A stretch of 5,235 nucleotides of DNA, taken from positions 1 to 5,235 of the forward strand of contig JAPLDV010000764.1 of assembly GCA_026391235.1 (NCBI GenBank), written 5' to 3'. This document shows positions 1 to 5,235 of the stretch, in pieces. The stretch comes from Bacteroidia bacterium. Lineage in GTDB: Bacteria; Bacteroidota; Bacteroidia; Bacteroidales; UBA12481. How positions within the stretch are numbered: position 1 is the first letter of the stretch; every line of letters begins with the position of its first letter. A program made the position numbers and the translations under genes. The notes under the pieces are model-generated. The model was given only the letters and a program-made list of their open reading frames with translations. It was not told the origin of the DNA and did not search any database.

Positions 1-540
1 TTCCCGACGATTTTCCAGGATGAAGCGGGTGTAATTCGATTCGGCCTGGCAGCGGATGATCTGGCGGATGGGGATAAAATCGATCTTGTCGTCCTGCGGC
101 AGGGCGATGCGTTTATCCTGCTCGTGCCGTTTCTGGTTGTCGACCAGGTTCTTCAGCCTAAGGTTTTCTTCTTTCAGATTGATCGCGTTGGTTGCCCGGT
201 TTACGCTGTCGATCAGCTTATAGATATCGACCGGTTTTAGCAGGTAGTCGAGGGCGTTGAACTGAAAAGCCCGGAACGCGTACTCATCGTAAGCCGTGAC
301 GAATATGATCCCGAACCGGATATCTTTAACCTGCTCAAGCATCGTGAAAATATCGCCGCCGGGCATGCGTACATCGAGAAAGACCAGGTCGGGATTGAGG
401 GTATTGATCTGATTCAGGGCTTCTTCATTGGTTGCTGCCTCACCGGTCACCTGAACCTGCGGGCAATACCGGTGGAGCAGGCCGGCCAGGTTTTCGCGGT
501 TGGCGGTTTCATCATCGACGATCAGGGCTCGGATTTTCAT
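1..540 (-). CDS. LytTR-family response regulator (3' end outside window)
   Basis: This is the N-terminal 180 residues of a response regulator; the reading frame is still open at the left edge. Residues 1-120 form a receiver domain. The acidic pocket is D9-D10-E11 in LIVDDE, the phosphoacceptor is D56 in VFLDVRMP, and the switch Thr is T82 in FVTAYDEYAF. The conserved Lys is K102 in DYLLKPV. A charged, probably coiled linker (about 118-142) follows. From about residue 145 the segment DKIDFIPIRQIIRCQAES, then NYTRF, is the start of a LytTR DNA-binding domain, which normally needs about 70 more residues. The ATG overlaps the kinase stop codon by one base (TGATG), which fixes the start and implies translational coupling. 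It is most likely phosphorylated by the upstream kinase and acts as a cytoplasmic transcription factor. The family assignment is secure; its targets are unknown. Confidence 0.95.
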   Translation of the reverse strand, partial: MKIRALIVDDETANRENLAGLLHRYCPQVQVTGEAATNEEALNQINTLNPDLVFLDVRMPGGDIFTMLEQVKDIRFGIIFVTAYDEYAFRAFQFNALDYLLKPVDIYKLIDSVNRATNAINLKEENLRLKNLVDNQKRHEQDKRIALPQDDKIDFIPIRQIIRCQAESNYTRFILENRRE

Positions 541-3500
541 CAGTCGGGTTGTTGCATAGGCAGGCTAAAGATAACGGTTGTCCCCGAAGAATCCCCATTA
601 TCTCCGGTTTCTGGTGATGGGCTCCGAACTTCCACCGAAACATCATCACCGTATTGTTCTTTCATCAGCTCGATTCTTTGCCGGGTTAATTTCCAGCCCT
701 GTCCCAAACCGCCGTTACCGTTTTTGATACCGGGGTGATAGCCCGGGCCGTTGTCTTTCACCTCGCAGATCAGGTGCCGGTTTTCGGCGCGGAATATGAC
801 ATCGATCCGGCCCTCATTTCCCAGTGCGGATATCCCGTGCATCACGGCATTTTCCACATGCGGCTGGATCAGCAGCGGAGGAACTTCGATGGCAAAGATA
901 TCCAGAGAAGGATCTATCTGAATATTAAACTGAAATGGGAAACGTAACTGTTCTAATTGCAGGTAATTACGGATCATGTCGATCTCCTCGTTCAGTCCGA
1001 TGGCCGGCTTGGATGATTGGTTAAGGATCGTCCGCACCAGTTCGCCGAACCGTGCCAGGAACAGGTTTGCTTCCTCGATCTGTTTTTTATTGATGAGGTT
1101 CTGGATCGAACTGAGGGCGTTGAACAGGAAGTGCGGATTCATCCGGGAGCGCACGGCATCCACCTCGAGCTGGGCCATTCTCCGTTTCAGGTTCAGCCGG
1201 GCCTCCCGGCGTTTGGCGCGGAACCGTATCGACAGGATGATGAAGAGAGAGAGCACGAATGCCCCGGCGAGGGAGTACCAGAAGACGGTGAGGTTGATGG
1301 TTTTGGTTTGGACCCTGGCTTGTTCGGTCCATCTCAGGTAGCTGGGAATCCGTGGTGCCCATAATTGCCCATGGTAGGCAATTTTACCGTCACGGTCAAC
1401 ATAAATGACCATTGGAGGCAGAGACTCCAGGTAGGTAACGAGGTCCTTGCCGGGATTTAGGATCAGGATCATCGGTTTTCCCTGGCATTTTTTTGCCAGA
1501 CTATCGATTTCCTGCCGTGAGCATTGATGGGTGCTGAGTACGAATGTGAATTGCCCGGTGTACTCCATTTGGAATTTACTGACCCAATTTGATACGAATT
1601 CATTGATTTCCCGGTAAGTATACAGGTTAAAGAGGCACCAGTTCCGGCCGTATAATTCCTTGATTGAACTTTTTTTACCCCCATATTCAATGAATTTCAT
1701 GTCGGGAACGGAAGCACCGATCCTGCCGTTTTCGGTCTGCTTGTACTTTTTTGTCAGTTCGGCCTGGAAATCAGTGCCGGGGTAACTTTCGCAGAACCGT
1801 TTGTAAAGAAAATCGTAATTCCGGGCCGGAAATGTTCCCAATTGACGGTCAACGCTATGTGCGAGGTACCAGTAAAGGTCCCATCCTGTAAGTACGGCAG
1901 TGGCCAGGTCAACCTTGCGATCCTCAGAATACCCAAAAATCTTTAGGATCTGTATGTCACGATATGCCTGAAGGAGATCGCTGATAAACTCTTTGTAGGC
2001 CATCGATTTATATCCGTCGGGATTGTTCAGTTCCCAGACGAATCGACGAAGGATTTCCATTGGATTCTGCCCATTTTTAGCAAGGGGATAACGGGAGAAA
2101 ACTTCAACCTCATGCGATAGCAAGGTATAGCGGTTCTCAAATTCCATGAACCGGACGAACTCTTGACTCAACTTCAGCCTGTCCTCATTTATTTTCCGGA
2201 TGTTTTCATGAGTTGTCCGGATAGACCTATTCGGGTCTGCTGGAGGGCAGTCCTTAGACAACTCGTTAAGCAACACCTGGTCATGCTTGTATTGGCATTC
2301 GAACTGGAGTGATGACGGATTGGCCAGATCCATTCTAAGGATCACTGTATCTCCCGGTCTGACAAACAGCTTGACCTGATTCGGATTTACGGGTGAGACC
2401 CATAAATAGGCTCCTGGTTTGGTATAATATATACTTGCAATTCCGGCAGGGATCTCCAGCTGATGCTCCAGGCTAAAGCTCCCATCCGGATTGAGGGTAA
2501 CCGGCATAAGAGGGTCCATGATCTTCCGGCCTGGCAGTGCGACCATAATTTTATTTTCACCTGGATTTTGGAAGCTGCCCCGTATCACGACTTTCGCGCT
2601 GGACACCTCTTCAAGGGTTGATCTGTTTATGGTTACGGTATATAGTCCGAAGTTGAGGGATCCATATTTTATGGTTAGTTCCTGTACGAGGTTCACCGGA
2701 GGGATTCCGTCGTACTGGATGGCAACCGGCCTGCCAAGGACATGGTTCCAATTCATATTCATCGGATTGATCCTGGTGGGTATCGACATCAATGGATCGG
2801 TATAAATCAGATCTTTTTTACGGAATTCATAGGTTCGCTTCAACCGGATATCAGACGTATCGGCCGTTCCCGCAAAGTCAGGATTCCATAAGGTAATGGT
2901 TGAAATCTTTTTATCCCCCGATACCAGTGATATAGTATCGCTTGCAAGGCTGGGTAGAACGGGAAAGAATTCATGGATTATAAGCGCATAATAATCCGAG
3001 CTGAACATGGCCTTATATGTTGGATAATAAAGTTCCCTGATTTCCGGATGATCGTTTGCCAAATGATGAAGGGCGGGCAGCAGGGAGTCCATTCCGGGCA
3101 TGTCCAGAATATGCCCTGTTTCATCCATCATAAATCGGACCGGATGGTCAGTTTGAAATGCATATATTTTGTTGAGCACTACTGCATTTCTTGCCCATGA
3201 TACGTTCGAATCGAGGACCTGTTCATTGCCGGAGATCCATATTCCACCAGAATACACTCCCTTTAAATAAAAGGTCAGCCAGAAAGTCCCGTTTGCCACG
3301 CTGTCCACGGTAAAGCGGTGTTTATACACCAGCTTTGCGGATGGACCTTCATCAGGGAAGGGAGCCCGATTGGATATAGAATAGTCGTAGTCGAGTATTT
3401 GCCCTTTCTTGAATGCATACTTCAGGTTTTGACCGGTGGCAGTAAAACTGATGATGCTACAAATAAGGAGCATCCCGATGCCCCAACTTTCTGCCCCTCT

Positions 3501-3602
3501 CATCTGGCGCCTGATACCCGACAACCTGCAACCTGCAACCTGCAACCCGCAACCCGCAACCTGCAACCCGCAACCTGTAACCTTTTTCATCTTCTTCGCC
3601 AT
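540..3602 (-). CDS. LytS-type sensor histidine kinase with large outer DUF4369/TlpA-like module
   Basis: A 1020-residue membrane sensor kinase. Residues about 41-57 (GMLLICSIISFTATG) are a signal-peptide core with likely cleavage before QNLKY. Residues 58-325 are a beta-rich domain I cannot name with confidence. Residues 335-425 resemble DUF4369, and 440-625 are mostly helical. Residues 627-755 have a TlpA-like thioredoxin pattern, ending in the cis-Pro and strand segment LPPMVIYVDRDGKIAYHG, but lack CXXC. One membrane helix spans about 770-791. The cytoplasmic core has the His_kinase motif MNPHFLFNAL (phosphoacceptor H824), the N box PHVENAVMHG (N918), the G1 box DNGPG (950-954) and a G2-like GLGQGWKLTRQRIE. 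It should autophosphorylate and pass phosphate to the adjoining LytTR regulator. The start is uncertain: residues 8-27 are translated from a heptanucleotide repeat, so Met5 (3590) or Met34 (3503) are alternatives. Met1 has the more A-rich leader and a Lys-rich n-region. Confidence 0.93.
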   Translation of the reverse strand: MAKKMKKVTGCGLQVAGCGLQVAGCRLSGIRRQMRGAESWGIGMLLICSIISFTATGQNLKYAFKKGQILDYDYSISNRAPFPDEGPSAKLVYKHRFTVDSVANGTFWLTFYLKGVYSGGIWISGNEQVLDSNVSWARNAVVLNKIYAFQTDHPVRFMMDETGHILDMPGMDSLLPALHHLANDHPEIRELYYPTYKAMFSSDYYALIIHEFFPVLPSLASDTISLVSGDKKISTITLWNPDFAGTADTSDIRLKRTYEFRKKDLIYTDPLMSIPTRINPMNMNWNHVLGRPVAIQYDGIPPVNLVQELTIKYGSLNFGLYTVTINRSTLEEVSSAKVVIRGSFQNPGENKIMVALPGRKIMDPLMPVTLNPDGSFSLEHQLEIPAGIASIYYTKPGAYLWVSPVNPNQVKLFVRPGDTVILRMDLANPSSLQFECQYKHDQVLLNELSKDCPPADPNRSIRTTHENIRKINEDRLKLSQEFVRFMEFENRYTLLSHEVEVFSRYPLAKNGQNPMEILRRFVWELNNPDGYKSMAYKEFISDLLQAYRDIQILKIFGYSEDRKVDLATAVLTGWDLYWYLAHSVDRQLGTFPARNYDFLYKRFCESYPGTDFQAELTKKYKQTENGRIGASVPDMKFIEYGGKKSSIKELYGRNWCLFNLYTYREINEFVSNWVSKFQMEYTGQFTFVLSTHQCSRQEIDSLAKKCQGKPMILILNPGKDLVTYLESLPPMVIYVDRDGKIAYHGQLWAPRIPSYLRWTEQARVQTKTINLTVFWYSLAGAFVLSLFIILSIRFRAKRREARLNLKRRMAQLEVDAVRSRMNPHFLFNALSSIQNLINKKQIEEANLFLARFGELVRTILNQSSKPAIGLNEEIDMIRNYLQLEQLRFPFQFNIQIDPSLDIFAIEVPPLLIQPHVENAVMHGISALGNEGRIDVIFRAENRHLICEVKDNGPGYHPGIKNGNGGLGQGWKLTRQRIELMKEQYGDDVSVEVRSPSPETGDNGDSSGTTVIFSLPMQQPD
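3522..3583 (-). repeat. Heptanucleotide tandem repeat (TTGCAGG/TTGCGGG) inside kinase 5' end
   Basis: Eight uninterrupted 7-bp units occupy 3522-3577. On the plus strand they read CAACCTG or CAACCCG, in the order T,T,T,C,C,T,C,T at the variable base. A diverged partial unit follows to 3583. Since 7 is not divisible by 3, the translation repeats every 21 bp as the heptapeptide GCGLQVA (residues 10-25 of the longest kinase reading). Similar TTGCAGG arrays are common between genes in Bacteroidota, so the array may lie in an untranslated leader if the true start is Met34. Confidence 0.9.
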
Positions 3603-3734
3603 TTATTTGGCAGTTTAAAGGTAAGTCGTCGCAGGATGGCGGGGGTGGGGGAATGAGCGGTTGGCGGGGGAGGATTAGTATTTGGCTGCTTTAACGCATT
3701 TATTGAGAGTTAGCCGTTTTTGAAGTAAGAAAGA

Positions 3735-3779
3735 TGAGATTCGAGGACCAGTTTTGAATGCTGAAATTACAGATCCAGG
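3735..3779. repeat. Left arm of 45-bp inverted repeat bounding the hicBA block
   Basis: The arm begins TGAGATTCGAGGACCAG and ends AAATTACAGATCCAGG. It matches the reverse complement of 4575-4619 at 41 of 45 positions by eye. Outside it, the sequence TTGAAG (about 3719-3724) also has a counterpart beyond the right arm (about 4635-4640), so the repeat may extend with small gaps. The arms are about 795 bp apart and enclose both the REP-like pair and hicBA. Confidence 0.88.
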
Positions 3780-3780
3780 G

Positions 3781-3806
3781 CTCACACACTCACACACATA
3801 CTCACG
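3781..3806. repeat. CA-rich tract (CTCACACACTCACACACA), left member of inverted TG/CA pair
   Basis: An irregular CTCACA/CACACA tract that directly abuts the left arm of the long inverted repeat. It is roughly complementary to the GTGAGT tract at 3965-3994, so the two tracts frame the REP-like hairpins symmetrically. The pairing is imperfect and may simply reflect low-complexity sequence. Confidence 0.7.
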
Positions 3807-3833
3807 CCCTATCTTCTTGTTTGAGTGGAAGCT

Positions 3834-3859
3834 TTGTCATCCCTGCGAAAGCGGGGACC
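3834..3859. repeat. REP-like palindromic element, left copy
   Basis: Starts TTGTCATCC and contains CCCTGC-GAAA-GCGGGG, which folds as a six-pair stem (one T-G pair) capped by a GAAA tetraloop. The sequence belongs by appearance to the GTCATCCC-GCGAAAGC-GGGGAT type of short palindromic repeat that recurs in many bacterial genomes. It matches the reverse complement of 3921-3946 at 23 of 26 positions. No REP-associated transposase gene is visible here. Confidence 0.82.
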
Positions 3860-3920
3860 CTATGGCACTTTACTGAGGCCTATGAAGGAAGCGCCTGCTG
3901 AAAATCGTGTTCAGGGACGC

Positions 3921-3946
3921 GATCCCCGCTTTCGCGAGGATGACAA
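3921..3946. repeat. REP-like palindromic element, right copy (inverted)
   Basis: Plus-strand GATCCCCGCTTTCGCGAGG followed by ATGACAA is the inverted partner of 3834-3859. It is separated from that copy by a 61-bp spacer with no recognisable content. Read on the minus strand the copy again gives a GAAA-loop hairpin. The pair resembles a two-unit BIME-like arrangement. Lying downstream of hicA, it could act as a transcript-stabilising or terminating structure, although it has no T tract typical of an intrinsic terminator. Confidence 0.82.
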
Positions 3947-3964
3947 GGTTCTTGGGGAGAATAA

Positions 3965-3994
3965 GTGAGTGTGAGTGTGAGTGTGGGTGTGGGG
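3965..3994. repeat. GTGAGT hexanucleotide tandem repeat, right member of TG/CA pair
   Basis: Five 6-bp units: three GTGAGT, then GTGGGT and GTGGGG. It lies just downstream of the hicA stop codon in the transcribed direction and mirrors the CA-rich tract at 3781-3806 across the REP-like pair. Confidence 0.85.
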
Positions 3995-3996
3995 TT

Positions 3997-4021
3997 TTCG
4001 AATCTCAATATTCAAAATTCA
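3997..4021. repeat. Partial copy of the long-repeat sequence at the hicA 3' end
   Basis: This piece contains TTCGAATCTCAA (3997-4008) and TTCAAAATTCA (4011-4021). Both words also occur, in the same orientation, in the right inverted-repeat arm (4609-4620 and 4589-4599), but in the opposite order. The swap is what the junction of two tandem copies of one unit of about 34 bp would give. The hicA stop codon and the last two sense codons fall within it. Confidence 0.7.
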
Positions 4022-4226
4022 CCTTCTAATTCGGTTTTTTCCAGTCCAGCCTGTCGCAAAATGGCAAGGAAAGTGCCCTTTGGAAGGTCTTTATTACCAT
4101 GAACAGGGACAACAATTAATTTTTTTTATCCGGGTGATGGTAAATATGATGGCTACCGTTGGAACGACGAAAAACAAACCCGTTCCTCTCAAGTATCCTG
4201 ATCAGGTGTCTGGCCGAATAATTCAA
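4012..4226 (-). pseudogene. hicA: HicA-type mRNA interferase toxin, interrupted by a frameshift at A8
   Basis: Two minus-strand frames join to give one HicA-like protein of about 70 residues. The first, from a TTG at 4226-4224, reads MNYSARHLIRILERNGFVF, then RRSNGSHHIYHHPDKKN, and stops at 4116-4118. The second reads LIVVPVHGNKDLPKGTF, then LAILRQAGLEKTELEGEF, and stops at 4012-4014. HicA is a small double-stranded-RNA-binding-fold ribonuclease toxin; the GSHH box carries its conserved His (H26), and VPVHG and LPKGT are family hallmarks. The frames meet at eight A (4120-4127 on the plus strand as T). Either one more A or a -1 slip on the run restores D-KKK-LIVVPVHG. The TTG start overlaps the hicB TGA. 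It may be a dead gene, a phase-variable tract, a slippage-dependent gene or an assembly error. I am sure of the family but not of its activity. Confidence 0.85.
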
Positions 4227-4462
4227 TGTGCAGAAAGGTTCAGAGAATACTCCAGTGTCATGCTGTCGTCGGGGATGTCCTGTCCGTTTGCCCTGAGTTC
4301 GGCAATATAAAGTTCAACGGCTTCCCGGGCCATAAGAATGGCATGGTCAACATTGTCCCCATAAGTAATGCATCCCGGTAAAGCCGGAACAGTTACCGTG
4401 TACGACCCTTCCGGCTCTTTGTGCAGCAGGATTTTATAGGTCAGGGATTGTGACTTTTCCAT
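4223..4462 (-). CDS. hicB: HicB-like antitoxin
   Basis: A 79-residue protein with the core of the HicB-like antitoxin family: YKILLHKEPEGSYTVTVPAL leads into PGCITYGD. The helix AILMAREAVELYIAELRANG follows, then QDIP. Its role would be to bind and block HicA in the cytoplasm. There is no obvious added helix-turn-helix or ribbon-helix-helix DNA-binding domain, and the length fits the short HicB_lk form, so self-repression of the operon is doubtful. The frame is open upstream to 4600, but that extension translates the GCCAATGT tandem repeat (WQIGTLAHWQF), so Met at 4462 (MEKSQSLTYK) is chosen. Its stop overlaps the TTG start of hicA, giving an antitoxin-first operon. Confidence 0.92.
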   Translation of the reverse strand: MEKSQSLTYKILLHKEPEGSYTVTVPALPGCITYGDNVDHAILMAREAVELYIAELRANGQDIPDDSMTLEYSLNLSAH

Positions 4463-4487
4463 GGACAGTTCATTTAATTTCCTGATA

Positions 4488-4517
4488 CAAATGTAGGTAA
4501 ACTGCCAATGTGCCAAT
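4488..4517 (-). promoter_or_regulatory. Candidate Bacteroidota-type promoter for hicBA
   Basis: On the minus strand TACATTTG (4495-4488) is an exact match to the Bacteroidota -7 element TAnnTTTG. ATTG at 4517-4514 is a 3-of-4 match to the -33 TTTG element, with an 18-bp spacer close to the usual 19-21. The implied transcript start near 4482 would leave a leader of about 20 nt before the hicB ATG at 4462. The -33 part is supplied by a unit of the GCCAATGT repeat. Confidence 0.55.
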
Positions 4518-4535
4518 GTGCCAATTTGCCAATTA
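4504..4535. repeat. Octanucleotide tandem repeat (GCCAATGT) upstream of hicB
   Basis: Four 8-bp units in register: GCCAATGT, GCCAATGT, GCCAATTT and GCCAATTA. A detached GCCAATA follows at 4544-4550. The array overlaps the candidate -33 region of the hicBA promoter. Confidence 0.88.
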
Positions 4536-4574
4536 GTTTGGGTGCCAATACTATCAGACCATGGCAATGCAATA

Positions 4575-4619
4575 CTTGGATCTGTAATTTCAAAATTCAA
4601 AACTGGTCTTCGAATCTCA
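4575..4619. repeat. Right arm of 45-bp inverted repeat bounding the hicBA block
   Basis: Begins CTTGGATCTGTAATTTC and ends GGTCTTCGAATCTCA. It is the inverted partner of 3735-3779, with four mismatches. It sits 37 bp downstream of the propeller-gene stop codon (in the transcribed direction) and about 110 bp upstream of hicB. Confidence 0.88.
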
Positions 4620-4656
4620 ACATTTTAACTTCTCCTTCAAGCAACCCGGAATCGTA

Positions 4657-5235
4657 TTACATATCCAGATAGTACAACTTCTTTCCCCTGTCCCCGAAAT
4701 CCGGCTGATGGAGAAACCAGATCCGGTTTTTGATTACCTGGATATGATCAATATGATTGTAGGTGGGGATGGGGATTTTCCTGACTTCGGCACCGGTCAC
4801 GGGATCGATCTCAATAAGATATGAAAACGTTCCATTGGCAAATTCAAGGTAAAACCGGTTGGTAACCGGATCATGATGCATACGGTGCACCCAATCCTTA
4901 TTAAAGGCAATCTGCATGGGAAGTTTCCAGTATTTATCCACCTTTTCTGAAAACCTGATGATATATCCGGCAGTGAAATCAAAAAGCAGCAAACTATCCC
5001 CGGCTGGGCAAAGATCAGTATGTACCGGTTTATAATTAATCTGCTTTTCATGAATGCCTGTAAATGCCATGCGATACATAAGCTCAAGATAGCCAGGGTC
5101 ATTGGTTCTCACTACCTCGCGAAAAGCGTGTGATATTCGTTGGTTCACGGCCACCAACCCGGATTCCTTCCCGATATTTCCAGCCTGATAAATCCGCTCC
5201 GCTTCCGTGTTCCGGCCCCTGATCATAAAATAGTT
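4657..5235 (-). CDS. C-terminal part of a beta-propeller-like protein (5' end outside window)
   Basis: 192 residues are visible and the frame stays open to the right edge (codons AAC TAT TTT precede the first ATG at 5226). The ATG is therefore probably internal and the protein longer. The sequence has the alternating strand pattern of propeller blades: GDSLLLFDFTAGYIIRF, then NRFYLEFANGTFSYLIEIDP with VTGAEVRKIPIP, then NRIWFLHQP, ending KKLYYLDM. Such blades resemble the 6-bladed propeller (BF2968-like or NHL-like) proteins that are abundant and usually secreted or lipid-anchored in Bacteroidota, where they often bind ligands or partners. No catalytic motif is visible, and the signal sequence, if any, is outside the window. 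It is co-oriented with hicBA, but the 194-bp repeat-rich gap makes a shared operon unlikely. Fold call moderate; function unknown. Confidence 0.75.
   Translation of the reverse strand, partial: NYFMIRGRNTEAERIYQAGNIGKESGLVAVNQRISHAFREVVRTNDPGYLELMYRMAFTGIHEKQINYKPVHTDLCPAGDSLLLFDFTAGYIIRFSEKVDKYWKLPMQIAFNKDWVHRMHHDPVTNRFYLEFANGTFSYLIEIDPVTGAEVRKIPIPTYNHIDHIQVIKNRIWFLHQPDFGDRGKKLYYLDM

Larger units (their letters stand above)
3603..4011. other. Intergenic stretch between kinase and hicA: repeats, no credible gene
   Basis: These 409 bp contain no ORF I can support; a 47-codon plus-strand frame at 3758-3901 runs through repeats and is low in complexity. Positions 3603-3734 should contain the kinase promoter. 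The only partial match is TACCTTTA on the minus strand (3616-3623), one base off the Bacteroidota -7 consensus TAnnTTTG and without a visible -33 box. From 3735 onward the stretch is almost all repeats: the left arm of a long inverted repeat, CA/TG-rich tracts, and a pair of REP-like hairpins, each listed separately. Confidence 0.7.

Noticed and set aside
3516..3590. CRISPR array
   Set aside because: The 7-bp units are contiguous with no spacers, so this is a simple tandem repeat.
3616..3623. TACCTTTA as the kinase promoter -7 element
   Set aside because: It is one base off consensus, has no -33 partner at the right distance and would leave a leader of only about 8 nt before Met1; too weak to list as a promoter.
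3758..3901. Plus-strand 47-codon ORF beginning MLKLQIQGSHTHTH
   Set aside because: It runs through the inverted-repeat arm, the CA tract and a REP-like hairpin, with His-Thr low complexity and no family resemblance.
3921..3946. Intrinsic terminator for hicBA
   Set aside because: The hairpin is GC-rich but is followed by no T tract on the minus strand, and the same sequence occurs as an inverted pair, which fits a REP-like repeat better.
3981..4310. Plus-strand 109-codon ORF
   Set aside because: It is antisense to hicA and hicB, whose minus-strand frames carry clear family motifs, and its own translation shows none.
4463..4600. N-terminal extension of HicB to a Met at 4600
   Set aside because: The added residues translate the GCCAATGT repeat and part of the inverted-repeat arm, and the HicB family begins right at MEKSQSLTYK.
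4657..5226. Complete 189-residue protein starting at 5226
   Set aside because: The frame has no stop between this Met and the window edge, no signal peptide follows the Met, and the visible part looks like the end of a propeller.

Overview
The window looks like chromosomal DNA from a member of the Bacteroidota, most likely an environmental Bacteroidales-like lineage. The evidence is a LytS/LytTR two-component pair, a DUF4369/TlpA-like extracytoplasmic module, a promoter motif of the TAnnTTTG type, and intergenic DNA full of short tandem repeats (TTGCAGG-type heptamers, GCCAATGT-type octamers). This assignment is an inference from gene families and repeat style, not from a marker gene. Every gene I can support lies on the minus strand.

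Reading in the direction of transcription (right to left): the window opens inside a protein that looks like the C-terminal part of an extracytoplasmic beta-propeller (4657-5235). A repeat-rich block follows (about 3719-4640). It holds a hicB-hicA toxin-antitoxin pair in antitoxin-first order: hicB is intact (4223-4462), and hicA (4012-4226) is split by a frameshift at a run of eight A. This block is bracketed by an inverted repeat of about 45 bp (3735-3779 and 4575-4619, 41 of 45 identical). It also contains a nested inverted pair of REP-like GAAA-loop hairpins between GTGAGT-type tracts.

Downstream lies a large membrane sensor histidine kinase (540-3602, 1020 residues). Its outer part resembles a whole TlpA-family protein (DUF4369-like, helical linker, thioredoxin-like fold) whose CXXC motif is absent. 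It is joined through one membrane segment to a LytS-type kinase core. Its stop codon overlaps the start of a LytTR response regulator (1-540, cut by the left edge) as TGATG, so the two form one operon and are expected to be cognate partners.

Functionally, the kinase-regulator pair should sense something outside the inner membrane and control target promoters through the LytTR domain; the ligand cannot be read from the sequence. The hicBA block looks like an unrelated repeat-bounded insertion between the propeller gene and the two-component operon. The points most worth following up are the redox-dead thioredoxin-like sensor, the homopolymer frameshift in hicA, the inverted repeats bounding the hicBA block, and a heptanucleotide repeat array translated as part of the kinase N-terminus.
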